A stretch of DNA of 64,000 nucleotides from Aricia agestis. Its lineage: Eukaryota > Arthropoda > Insecta > Lepidoptera > Lycaenidae. This document shows positions 40,901 through 49,327 of this stretch, in pieces (position 1 is the first letter of the stretch; the number at the start of each line of letters is the position of its first letter). The notes under the pieces were generated by a model that was not told the DNA's origin, searched no databases, and was given only the letters and a program-made list of their open reading frames with translations. Location of the stretch: the NCBI RefSeq assembly GCF_905147365.1, contig NC_056409.1, positions 17,489,001-17,553,000 of the forward strand. The letters are read 5' to 3'. The position numbers and the translations under genes were made by a program.

Positions 40901-42665
40901 CCGTTATTTGTGCGGCCCGCGACAAAGTAAATTATATGCCATAATAACCTAATCCAGTTGTTTTAATACTCGTATGAATTATGATGCTAAGCAATTCACT
41001 CATACGGCGTGATTACACCTACCGAGTAGTGTGCAGGCGAGACAGTGTTCTCGACCAGAATTTGCCGAGAGTACTGTCTCGACTCTCGCCACTCTACTCG
41101 GTAAGTGTAAAAAAGGCATAGATAAATGTGGAACCTCCCTTGAAGCGCCCTTTGTACACTGTGGCCCGGTGCTGGCACTCACATTACCATGTTTTTTTCA
41201 TTACCCTTGGCCAGTAAAGTGTGACGACCGCTGGTCTAGAGTCTAGACTCTAGAGCAGGGGTTCCCAAACTTATTCTGTCTACTGCCCACTTTGAGAACA
41301 AATTATGTTTTAGCGCCCCTCCTTTGTTTCACTTAAATTACAAATCACCCCCGAAGCCTCTACACAACGCCCTCATTTTTTTCGGGGTCCCACACCGCCC
41401 CCCTTTAGACCTTCAGCGCCCACAAGGGGGCGTTATGACCCACTTTGGGAATGGCTGCTCTAGAGTCTAGGGCGTTCTTCTTAAAAGCCTTCTGCCAGTG
41501 GCAAAAGCTTTAGTAGAAAAGCTATTGTTATAAGCTCAGGACAAAAATCTCTAAGAGACATTTTGCATAGGAATTAAGGTTTATCTGTGATATTAATTTA
41601 TCTAGTTACGATATTGGAATTGGAACAATTACTGAATTATTTATTTATCAATTATTGTACAAATTCCAATAAGATATTAGACCACGACGCATTAGTTTTT
41701 CGAAATAGCTATTTTTGTTTATGTAAGTAGGTCTAAACAGCGTTTAGTATTTAATCTAAATATTCTCACAGACAATGGCACAGGAGTGTTCGTGGTAGCA
41801 TGCGACAGTCTCAACGCTTGCTCCACCAGCACTACTCACTCTGTAGATGTTCAAAAACATGAAAACAACATGAAGTCAATCGAGGATCTGTCTGCACACG
41901 CCCGAAGATGCGAAATGTTACAACTTATGCGACTCGCCGTTTCGGCTTTTGTTACCTTCGATGTAAGTGCACTACAATTTTGAAGTGTGTGTACTGTGTA
42001 CTATCAGAAAAATTTATTCATAGACATAATATGGCCTGTCCGGCCATGGATAGATGACTTGCGTAATAATATGGTCGGGTTGTGTCAAGACCAGCTGACT
42101 AAAAAAGGTCTCCCATCTGCCTAACAATGATTTTTTTCGATCGCACATAAGTACCTCATTTAGATGTATCGACTATCGCGGCATAGTAAGCACTAAGCGA
42201 TCATTATTATTATCGACGTTTCTGTAAGTGTGAATACCAAATTATTAAAAAAAAAACACTTTACAGATGTCAGACATTTAGTTAGGTTGGGACTTGGGTA
42301 GGGTTGGGTCCAAGAATCTTATATATTATATGTGTAAGTATATAAGATACTTGGTTGGGTCTATGACGTGTGAAATACGACGCACGCACACAGATATCGG
42401 CTAACTAATGTTAACAGTTGATACTTGAACTAGAAAACTTTTCTAGGAAAATACTAGAACTTCGACCGATAGGTTATCAACTTTGTTAGGTTTATTCATA
42501 AAGACTTGTTTACAGAATGGCAGTCAAATGGATAAAGTATCATTAGTAACCGAGAAGATTATCGATATATTACCAAGCGTGCATTTGCGGTGTGTACCTA
42601 GCGAAGACTATATGGACATATTGGCGAATTTAGCTCAAGTCGGCGTTTTACGAAAAGATGCTTAA
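31888..42665 (+). CDS. Secreted REJ-domain protein (polycystin-1-like ectodomain, no membrane part)
   Basis: REJ (receptor for egg jelly) modules occur in polycystin-1 and in sperm surface proteins. Thirteen exons join in phase to give 641 residues: 31888-31932, 34728-34819, 34971-35139, 35459-35689, 36110-36265, 36867-37001, 37401-37504, 37865-37958, 38521-38670, 39898-40128, 40576-40753, 41772-41962, 42516-42665. The protein starts MYTALITIFISLFST, a signal peptide. Typical REJ signatures: FEWTLTD then LRLVVPAFVLEAGQDYTV; LEWKC; and GVALETLYRISTSVAMDND followed by KPVIYSFYC. At least a dozen N-glycosylation sequons are present. No GPS motif, membrane helix or channel domain follows, and the last exon ends cleanly at TAA, with AATAAA at 42821. 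Full polycystin-1 proteins are several times longer. The REJ call is by motif recall; the family could be very divergent. Confidence 0.75.
33081..34630 (+). mobile_element. Degenerate Tc1-like transposon in REJ intron 1
   Basis: Terminal inverted repeats: ACTGGCAAAATTAGCGGAAC at the left and GTTCCTCTAATTTTGCCGGT at the right, with TA-rich flanks. Length about 1.55 kb, normal for Tc1/mariner. Confidence 0.85.
33369..34380 (+). pseudogene. Tc1-like transposase remnant
   Basis: The first piece shows the paired helix-turn-helix DNA-binding part, ATARAVTTIEKGHTYRSVSQ then ALGVSASVVHRNFQRF. Later pieces in other frames show LKLETGHRRARLRFAREH and WSTDVDPIEDVWH, the region of the last catalytic acid. 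Several stop codons and frame changes break it, so it cannot make a transposase. Confidence 0.85.
34728..34819 (+). CDS. REJ gene exon 2
   Basis: ICTVPEFRVLAPQFVCPTTN then ETKASNQSYI. Acceptor TTGCAG, donor GTAAGG, phase 0 in, phase 2 out. Confidence 0.8.
34971..35139 (+). CDS. REJ gene exon 3
   Basis: SGEELQVTWVVRWKPILAPT, a beta-sandwich-like stretch, ending VYIIKDSE. Phase 2 in, phase 0 out. Confidence 0.85.
35189..35343. mobile_element. Palindromic MITE, family B copy 5
   Basis: GTACTATTAAAGAAATGGAT and GTAGGCAGATGTCGGACCTA at the left, CTGCCTAAGAATCAAG at the right. In a REJ intron. Confidence 0.75.
35459..35689 (+). CDS. REJ gene exon 4
   Basis: SGVTYMFNVTGASHEGNTTK, ending AKVTTCTHTQDYY just before the REJ core. 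Phase 0 in and out. Confidence 0.88.
36110..36265 (+). CDS. REJ gene exon 5: REJ core
   Basis: FEWTLTDKKNNVINVTESG then LRLVVPAFVLEAGQDYTVRC. The pattern F-x-W ... L-x-V-P ... L-x-x-G-x-x-Y is the clearest REJ signature in the gene. Confidence 0.88.
36453..36497. repeat. Hairpin
   Basis: CACAGTATAGCAATAT pairs with ATATTGCTATACTGTG across 11 bases. Confidence 0.85.
36502..36796. mobile_element. Short DNA-transposon derivative
   Basis: Ends TTAGGGATGCCAGGT / ACCTGGCAACCCTAA; inside, GTCCGG and CCGGCTTTT recur on both sides. Non-coding, in a REJ intron. Confidence 0.6.
36867..37001 (+). CDS. REJ gene exon 6
   Basis: LYRDLEVYMSVDRLTVTIGK, then SSYINPNYEEQYLK. Phase 0 in and out. Confidence 0.85.
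37063..37349 (+). repeat. Dispersed repeat, family R copy 2
   Basis: Head CAAGTGCGAGTCGGACTCGC, GGGAGCCCCCCTTA, TTGAGTTACAGCCTGGAGAC and the end TTTACCCTTTGGGTAC. Plus orientation, in a REJ intron. Confidence 0.8.
37401..37504 (+). CDS. REJ gene exon 7
   Basis: LEWKCFYNNEECTLIFDVSN, the W-x-C pattern of REJ modules, then FSKGLLTAGE. Phase 0 in, phase 2 out. A family R repeat lies in the preceding intron. Confidence 0.87.
37601..37838. mobile_element. hAT-type MITE
   Basis: Ends CAGTGGCGTTACTATAG / CTTACGCCACTG. The flanks ACGCTAAA and ACGCTAAC match at seven of eight bases if two extra T are counted. In a REJ intron, close to exon 8. Confidence 0.7.
37865..37958 (+). CDS. REJ gene exon 8
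   Basis: YLITVTVSDVQRSAAANTTI then IAVDKNLPVIE. Phase 2 in, phase 0 out. It starts 27 bases after the right end of a hAT-type MITE (37601-37838). Confidence 0.85.
37993..38420. mobile_element. GC-rich inverted-repeat block
   Basis: AATAGCCGCGTACTGACCAA at 38072 is mirrored at 38243-38262, and a third partial copy lies at 38380-38420. CTGCCTCGCGAGGCTGCTC recurs. In a REJ intron, with GC content unlike its surroundings. Confidence 0.75.
38521..38670 (+). CDS. REJ gene exon 9
   Basis: VAAQAHTVNEGSEVYLVANV, then FCTLAWYITNDENLI. Acceptor TTGTTGCAG, donor GTACGT; phase 0 in and out. Confidence 0.85.
38878..39491. mobile_element. Element with TAA target duplication (PIF/Harbinger-like)
   Basis: Ends GGGGTGGGTTGCACCA / TGGTGCAACCCACCC with TAA on both sides (38875-38877 and 39492-39494). 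Inner TAACTTTAACTATAAC motifs occur near both ends. It contains another insertion at about 39248-39372. Confidence 0.7.
39248..39372. mobile_element. Small nested element with GACAAGGCTTTA ends
   Basis: GACAAGGCTTTAAACG / CATTAAAGCCTTGTC. A related copy, with TTTTTGACA and CTTTACCAGCAGCGC in common, is at 48858-48973. Confidence 0.7.
39551..39878 (+). repeat. Dispersed repeat, family S copy 4, long
   Basis: GAGAGCCATGCTTCGGCACG, then CCTACCCTATTCCCTTCCC units and the tail CCGGCAACGCACCTGC. In a REJ intron. Confidence 0.8.
39898..40128 (+). CDS. REJ gene exon 10
   Basis: VLISEITTIFSLEQSFLNEI, then ARLVANCSGDDDDAVSYADV and KIGKVM. Phase 0 in and out. A long family S repeat ends about 20 bases before its acceptor. 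Confidence 0.85.
40289..40472. mobile_element. Palindromic MITE, family C copy 2
   Basis: ACAGTGTGTAACGAAAATAA at the left and TTATTTTTGTTACATCCTGT at the right. Almost perfect arms around a T-rich centre. Confidence 0.85.
40576..40753 (+). CDS. REJ gene exon 11
   Basis: VTPESGVALETLYRISTSVA then MDNDKPVIYSFYCKV, a second REJ signature (G-x-A-L-x-T ... D-x-x-P-x-x-Y-x-F). Phase 0 in, phase 1 out. Confidence 0.88.
40857..41233. mobile_element. hAT-type element 1 of an adjacent pair
   Basis: Ends CCGTGGTCGTCA / TGACGACCGCTG, flanked by GTCTAGAG at 40849-40856 and 41234-41241. Near the left end is TGTGGCCCGCGGGCCGCATG. An inner inverted repeat at about 41011-41110 (ACCTACCGAGTAG / CTACTCGGTAAGTG) may be a further nested insertion. 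Confidence 0.88.
41256..41457. mobile_element. hAT-type element 2 of an adjacent pair
   Basis: Ends CAGGGGTTCCCAAACTT / CACTTTGGGAATGGCTG, flanked by CTCTAGAG at 41248-41255 and 41458-41465. 202 bp, non-coding. Confidence 0.9.
41772..41962 (+). CDS. REJ gene exon 12
   Basis: NGTGVFVVACDSLNACSTST, then RCEMLQLMRLAVSAFVTFD. Phase 1 in, phase 0 out. The intron before it holds two adjacent hAT-type elements. Confidence 0.85.
41998..42150. mobile_element. Palindromic MITE, family B copy 6
   Basis: GTACTATCAGAAAAATTTAT then CATAGAC at the left and CTGCCTAACAATGA at the right. Decayed; the right limit is approximate. Confidence 0.65.
42516..42665 (+). CDS. REJ gene exon 13 with stop
   Basis: NGSQMDKVSLVTEKIIDILP then DYMDILANLAQVGVLRKDA and TAA. 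AATAAA follows at 42821-42826. No hydrophobic segment is present, so the protein ends outside the membrane. Confidence 0.82.
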   Translation, partial: NGSQMDKVSLVTEKIIDILPSVHLRCVPSEDYMDILANLAQVGVLRKDA

Positions 42666-42820
42666 AAAGTTGTTTAAATATTTAATTATAAAAATGTTTG
42701 ACCTATAACAGGCTAACACTTCTTTTTTATTATTTTTGCCTTCTTTGTGTCGTTTGTTTGATATGGCTTCCCAACAACACTAAAAGATTGTCAAACTAGT
42801 CCATATTCTTATGTATTTTT

Positions 42821-42826
42821 AATAAA
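42821..42826 (+). terminator. REJ gene poly(A) signal
   Basis: AATAAA 156 bases after the stop codon. Confidence 0.6.
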
Positions 42827-43747
42827 TCAGTAAATACTTTTAATTACATTAAGTACATTGTTAGGTGTGGTAATAAATAAAATAATGTGAATTGAATTGC
42901 TTTTATTATTATCTAATATTAAGCAAGTATTAGGTATATAGTAGGTATTAATATCTCATTATTTGATAGAACAACCTTCAAGAACTCACACAAAAATATT
43001 TAAATTCATAGAATCTCATGAAAATCATGTTGAGGTAAAATTAGAGCAAAAACAACTGTAAATTCTTAAATAACAACATAGACATTTCAGTTTCATGATA
43101 CATTCTATAAAACCTCCATCTAGGAGCTGGAAACTGCAAAGCATCAAAGTGACCCGCACCATGAAAATGTTTATTGTAACCAAACTGTTAACAAAAAATC
43201 TCGCAATGTTTTACTAGTTCAAGAAAAAATCATCTTATCAAATAAATCCATACGTTTTACCAATTCAATAGAACACTAGAGCTAACATTAACATTTTTTA
43301 CACCTATTATAATTAATCTTATTAATATAAAAACATACCTAGTTTAAATTGTAAATTATATATAAAGTATACATAGGTAAATTATATAAAACTTAAATTA
43401 TACAATTTTATAGTTTATAGCAATAATTTTTACTCTTTCATTTTCAAATGTTTGAGTAAATACACAAACACAGCTTAAATGTAAAACATTAATGGACAAT
43501 CAAAAGTTACAACAATGTTATCATAATATTCAAATTGATCATTATTAGAAATATGCTAGTCTTGGCTCTTGTCAATCATACCGCTTTTTTGCTAGACTTG
43601 GTGGACTTGGCGGACTTGGCAGATGTAACAATAATTATATAGGAATTCGAAATTATAATTAAAACCAATAAATGGACATTTAAGTTAAAAAATATATTGA
43701 TTGCACAGTAAAAAATTATCATTCCATGGTAAATAATTTTATTGCCA

Positions 43748-43916
43748 AAATGAGCGTAGTGTTTTGATTATAATTTTATAAAATAACCAAATTATTTTTT
43801 TAATTATCTTACAGCAAGTGTTTGCAATTTGCACACTTTACTAAAATAATAAAAATTATTATTAAATAATAACAATTATTATTAATATTATAATCAAAAC
43901 ACTACACTCATTTTGG
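43748..43916. mobile_element. Palindromic element
   Basis: AAAATGAGCGTAGTGTTTTG at the left and CAAAACACTACACTCATTTT at the right. AT-rich centre. Confidence 0.8.
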
Positions 43917-44000
43917 GTAACTTGGACTTGTTGTTTAACTTTGAACAATACATTATTGTATTGTTCAAAGTAATACCGCGATTTAAAGTTACCCAAAATG
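43911..44000. mobile_element. Second palindrome sharing an end
   Basis: ATTTTGGGTAACTT / AAAGTTACCCAAAAT at the ends, and a core TTTGAACAATACA / TGTATTGTTCAAA. It overlaps the previous element by a few bases. Confidence 0.8.
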
Positions 44001-44046
44001 ACTGTACTCAAAACAGAAATATTTATTAAAAATATTGTTGCACAAA

Positions 44047-46315
44047 TCGACGGGTGCAAAGTAAAAAAAGTCATCTGCAATTTTGAGTTTTTCGTTTTTT
44101 TGTAGAAACTAGCTTAAAATATCATGTTCTACAACATACCAAAAACAAAAATTCAAATATCACCTTATTTTTGGTACTTTTGTCACGTAAAAGAAGACAT
44201 CTACTCTTGTTTTGTGAAATTGCACGATGTAGATGCGGATAACTACCGCTGGTCGTCTATACGCGGGACGCGCGGGGGTCATGTTATGCGGCATAAGCTG
44301 CTATCTGCCATATAGCTTTTTCTACGTTGCGATTGTGATTTAGATGTCTCAATTTACTTTTGCAAATTAGTATTGTTTATTATGTTTATGAGTACCTATT
44401 TATGTTAATTCTTATTGTTAGCTAAATATTAATTGACTTCTAATTTGTTACTGTTATTTTTTACTGTTTTTTCATGTTCAGAAAGTCCAAAACGACTTTT
44501 TAAAGAAGTTGAAAGTTTCCAGAACATAAGTGATAGATTTATCGAGCAAAATACTGTGTTGCCCGATGAAATTATTGAACATCTTATAGAAAACCTTGAT
44601 GTGTCACCGATGAAGACAAATGAATATAAGTTAACTTTGTAAGATAAGTCCCCATGATCCGAATACTCTAGGCCAGTCACACCAGTTCACTCTCAGTCTG
44701 AAATATAAAATGATTTTGAAAATTTGTCGATCTCAGCAAATTAACAAATACGCCAACACCCTCAGAATACAGTTCATCACTTCAAGTCCGCCGCGTCCAT
44801 TATCAGTATTAGATCAAAATATTATATATTCTTTTTTATTAAACAGATACTTTGATCTCATATAATCTATGACCTGCTTGAGTTTATTAACTCAAACAGG
44901 CCATCGAGTATATTGTCCCTCTCAAACTTTAAATCTTCTATAGACAACACCATTGATGCTTCTTCGGCAGTGGAGGCATCAAGTGAATGTTCTACGCCTT
45001 CCTCGTTAAACGGCAGAAAAAGACGTCAGTTACCTACATATTGATCTAAAGAAAAGGCGATTGAGAAATAAAGACACGTGTATTGATACGAGACGTAAAT
45101 TACGACAAAATTTATGTAAACAATTACATCAGTCCAGAAATGGTAAATTGCAACCTGCGTAACATCATATCCCGGCATTTGCAAGTTCTCGCGAAATTTT
45201 TTTATTAACTTATCTTTGACCGGTTTTGGGATCTCTGTGATCACGAGAAGCAATTGAGAAATCGTTGAAATAAAATTTCATTTTGTGTTCTGAAGAATCG
45301 TATGCACCCCTCCGATGGTGTAAAACGTCCGGCGATGCTTATGATGTTATAATGAACCCATCATGCTTACAAGTGCCAAGTACAAAGACTTAATAAGCCT
45401 CTGCCTAAATTATAATAATTTACAACATAGTTCCTGTACTGATAATGATACTGAATAATTTTTAAATTAGTTTAAAATAATTAAAGTATTGACACAGAAT
45501 TTCATTTTTGTTGTCAGAAAATACGATTTTTACGAAAGTAAATGAATGATTCCTAAGTATATCCATACTAATATTATAAATGGGAAAGTATGTTTATTTA
45601 TTTATTTGTTTGTTTGTCCTTCCTTCACGCTCTAACGAAGAAACAAATCGTATTGTTTTTTGGCATAAACTTAATTGAAAGGATGAAAAGTAACATAGGC
45701 TACTTTTGGTCTTGGAAAAACATCATGTTTCTAAGGGAGCTTACGGGAATATTTGCAATTTACGCGATTTTCAAATTCCACGCGAGCGAAGCCGCGAGCA
45801 AAAGCTAGTATTTCATATTTTAACTTCCTTCTAAATCGTGTACCTTGCACCGAATCGACAACGTAGAAAAAGATATCTACGCAATTATGTTCTGAGCTTG
45901 GCGTGTTTAAGATGTAAAACGTTTAACTACATATTTTAATAATATAACTTACTTGTAATAATAATATAAAGTGTTACACTTTACGTAGTTACTGATAATC
46001 GTACTAGTAATCGGTAAAAATACTTTAATAAATATAATTTTTAATTCCCACGTAGAAACGACCAAGTGGTAGTTAACTCAGTTGTCATATTTTCAAGCGC
46101 AATGTAGATGCAGACAACTACAATATCTCGTAAATTAAACATAATTAGAAGAAATTAAATATACATGTGGAGTCATAAATAAATAATGAAACAATGATGA
46201 AAATTTCAATAAATTTGATCGGAAATTGACAAAATGGGAGCATTTTTTCCTATTATGCGCTCTCCTGAAAAGTTGCTGTTTTGTAGATGACTCTTTTTAC
46301 TTTGCACCCGTCGAA
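44047..46315. mobile_element. 2.3-kb element with CGACGGGTGCAAAG inverted ends
   Basis: CGACGGGTGCAAAGTAAAAA plus AGTCATCT at the left is mirrored by AGATGACTCTTTTTACTTTG then CACCCGTCG at the right. Inside are short frames without recognised domains, for example one reading FYNIPKTKIQISPYFWYF and one reading SPKRLFKEVESFQNISDRFI. The block TGTAGATGCGGATAACTAC (44229) recurs diverged at about 46104. It is probably a decayed DNA transposon of a class I cannot name. Confidence 0.65.
45562..45809 (+). mobile_element. Helitron-like non-autonomous element, near full length
   Basis: Starts TCCATACTAATATTATAAAT and ends GCGAGCAAAAGCTAGT after CGCGAGCGAAGCCGCG. TC start, CTAGT end and insertion between A and T match lepidopteran Lep1-type Helitrons as I recall them. 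Nested in the 2.3-kb element. Confidence 0.6.
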
Positions 46316-46941
46316 ATATACAATAATATAATATATAATATTATATCCATGCAAATAATCGGACATTTTATAAATACAATTTTATAATGGTATAACCATT
46401 GGCAAATCAATTAATCCCTCGATTATGGAAAAACCAGACACAATTATGGCTTATGTATTGTTATCGTGACTGCATGGGGGCGCTTGGGAGTTGAAGCATT
46501 AAATATTAAAACAATTTGAGATGGAATCAGTAAAACCTTTAATAAAATGCAATAAAAATATTTGCATCTGTTTTAATTGGTGTCTTGTATAACGAATATA
46601 ATTTGATAAACCCTTTGGTTTTTATAATCAACATGAAGTAGAAGACATTAAACGATTAACACTGATTGAATATCAACCACAAACAACAGAAATTCCAATA
46701 ATTTGACACTATTCTATTGCTACCAATTAGATGATCATAATAATCGAAGACCACAAAGACCACCTACTGAGGAGGTCATGATGCTCCATTATATAGACAT
46801 TTATGTTACTATTTAAATTGAGTAAGCTCTATCATAGTAAGGTAATGCATTTCACAACATCCATTTATTTAAAAAATGAACTTTGGCAAAATATACAAGA
46901 AAAACAAACATATAACGTATATTGTTCAATTCTGGTTGCCA

Positions 46942-48183
46942 TTAAACGCTTACACCATTGATTTTAAGTTTTTTTACTCGCCTGGCCGTGCCTTCACCGT
47001 CGGAACTATCTGTATCATGTGAGCTGTCCTCTGATTTAATTCCAAGTCCTAGTTCATGTGCGTCCATGTAGTTTCCAGTTGCCCTTGCCTTTTCCAAAGC
47101 TCGTACTGCAAAATTATTTCAAAGATAAGTTTAAAATATCAGATGATATAAGTTTAAAATATATAATATAATTATCAATTTTATTTATACATTGTATCAA
47201 TAACAATGTATTAAGAGTAGGTTATCAAAAATTTTGGAACATAACTCATAGCTAGCTTAAAATAAGTAAAATATGAAACTTACTTTGCGATTCAAGGTAA
47301 TTATTTTGCCTTTTTAAATCTTCTATGTCTTGTTGATGAGAGTTGTTTTTTCTCCTCATAAATTGGATGTATTCTGCCGCTTTCTTTAATATTTGAGCAC
47401 GACTGGCCTGAAAGATGTAAAAGCAAGTAAATAAAACACTCTTTGAGGGTTTTGTTATAAAAACGTTTGTGCACTACATGGAATTTTACCGTCCGGCGTT
47501 CATAACTTTCACCTTTGCCATATAAATAAGGTAGGAAATCGAGATGCCGCGCAGCGCCGGATGGTAAAATTTCGTGTAGTGCACAAACGCCCTTAATTTA
47601 TTTTTGTCATTTAATAGTATTATTAATATGTAATTTAATTTTTAAGAATAATGTGTTATGCATGACAGGTTATCAATGTATTATTTTAATTTGAAGAAAA
47701 AGGTGAGAGTAAACCACGAGTAAACCACTGCCCATTAAGACTAGCAGCAGTGTTGAGTTTTATATTAACGAGTACCAATAAAAATAACTACATACCACTT
47801 TTTCACCTTGTAGAGCAGGAACAGAATCTCTCAATGAAGTAAAACTGTCTTTTATGTGGTCTCTTCTTTTTCTCTCGAGCGCATTATGGTGGGCTCTCTT
47901 TTCAGCCTGAAATGCAAATTTGTTTTTATGTTTAGTCTGCAAAAACTATTAACCATACGTAATTACCACGCCTACAGGGTATTGACCACTGACGATACCT
48001 GTGAATAGTAACCTCCCCCGCCGAGGCTGTTCCTAGCATGATGACGGGAATCCGAATCATTCTCAGCCTGGAAATTTACACATAAATAGAATGTAGGAGG
48101 TACATTAGTACAAAATGCACGTAGGACAAAAGGAAAATACCAACATCACTCTCGATATCAATATCGCGGTCGTCGTCACTCAT
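46942..48183 (-). CDS. Max: Max, bHLH-leucine zipper transcription factor (5 exons)
   Basis: Max dimerises with Myc, Mad/Mxd and Mnt and binds E-box DNA (CACGTG) in the nucleus. Exons, in transcript order: 48145-48183, 47999-48067, 47796-47906, 47284-47407, 46942-47105. Translation gives MSDDDRDIDIESD; a 23-residue insert; AEKRAHHNALERKRRDHIKD, the DNA-contacting basic region; FTSLRDSVPALQGEK (helix 1 and loop); ASRAQILKKAAEYIQFMRRK (helix 2); HQQDIEDLKRQNNYLESQIR (zipper); then an acidic Ser-rich tail ending in KKLKINGVSV and TAA. That is about 168 residues, close to vertebrate Max. The donor of exon 3 is uncertain by one codon (GTGGTA after Lys, or GTATGT after an extra Val). The first donor is a weak GTTGGT. 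A palindromic MITE lies in the third intron. Confidence 0.96.
47463..47588. mobile_element. Palindromic MITE in a Max intron
   Basis: ACGTTTGTGCACTACATGGA at the left, TCGTGTAGTGCACAAACG at the right; further in, CCGTCCGGCG / CGCCGGATGG. Confidence 0.85.
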
Positions 48184-48426
48184 TTCTATTATTGTTTATC
48201 TAGCACAAAATTTTATCTTTATAAATATATACAATATCAATTATCTGAGTTATTGTGCAAACTAATATGTAGGTAAATTAAATTTTATATTTTTAGGTAG
48301 AAACTCAACATCGGATCGAACGATCGAAATCGGATCGTGACAGACGATGACAGTTGTATTTTTTTATTTACAAAGCAGCATGGCGCTGTTGGTGCATGCA
48401 AATTGCAATAATATGCATACACTATG

Positions 48427-49275
48427 TTATGCTACGTTTCTACGCTTGCCTAGGCTTGGCAAGCGTCTGGACAAGGCACAACTCACAAGCGTCCGACAAT
48501 TAATCTCGCTTGGCATTTGGAAGTCCTTTACACGCTTGTGAATGCGTCAGTGTATTACGTACATCTAATCATGGCGGTGTAAGGTGGTGGTTCGGAGAAA
48601 TGAAACCACTCGATGCATAATTAAGACTGATTTTATTTAATATTAACTTACGATTAAATAGTCCAGCATAGTGCTGTGACATATTAGTGTTGTGCCACAT
48701 TACATACATTATTTTACCTCTATAGCGAACACCGAACTTGTGTCGGCTATTAACATCTTTGGAGTTTGGGGTTCCAGATCCGTTTTTCGGTTTGGTAATA
48801 TTCCAAAAACGATAAACTCTCATCGTTCGACAGCTACAGTTCGACTTGCAAGTTGCAAGGCTTTATTTGAACGTGGCGAGAAAAGGAACTAAACGCTTCT
48901 ATCATAGAAAAACATCATTTTTGACATCACGTTTGACAGTTCTCCTTTACCAGCAGCGCTCCCGTTCAAATAAAGCCTTGTACAGTTCAGTACTCATTTT
49001 TGAGTCAGAACTAGACGTGCGTTCGTCGCGAGACCACAGCGCACAGAATACAAATTAATCACAGCGGCTACTAAGCGCGCGCCAACGTGTGAACGCGTCG
49101 CAAGCGCTTCCCGCTAGCGCCCTTTGATCTGTGTCCAAATCCGACACTACTCCGGATCGGATACGTTACTTGAAGCGTCCGCAAGCTCACGCAAGCCAAG
49201 CCAGAAGTACTCTCTTTACACGCGTGTGCTTGTGGACGCTTGCCAAGCCTTGGGAAGCGTAGAAACGTACCATAA
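48427..49275. mobile_element. 0.85-kb inverted-repeat element
   Basis: TACGTTTCTACGCTT with AGGCTTGGCAAGCGTC at the left, GACGCTTGCCAAGCCTTGGG and AAGCGTAGAAACGTA at the right, roughly 40 bases each. The interior holds a nested GACAAGGCTTTA-type element. Confidence 0.75.
48858..48973. mobile_element. Nested element with CAAGGCTTTATTTGAACG ends
   Basis: CAAGGCTTTATTTGAACG / CGTTCAAATAAAGCCTTG. Same family as 39248-39372. Confidence 0.7.
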
Positions 49276-49327
49276 AATGTAATTCCATATATTTTTTAAC
49301 GACGGTAAGCAAAAACCTATACTTTGA

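Larger units (their letters stand above)
42827..46941. other. Intergenic spacer, REJ gene to Max (convergent)
   Basis: AT-rich. It holds two palindromic elements (43748-43916 and 43911-44000), a 2.3-kb terminal-inverted-repeat element and a nested Helitron-like copy. The 3' UTR of Max probably takes up its right end. Confidence 0.55.

Noticed and set aside
43583..43627. Minus-strand tail reading SAKSAKSTKSSKKAV before a stop
   Set aside because: It comes from a short repeated AAGTC(C/T)GCC-type tract; no acceptor with a pyrimidine run and no upstream exon could be linked.
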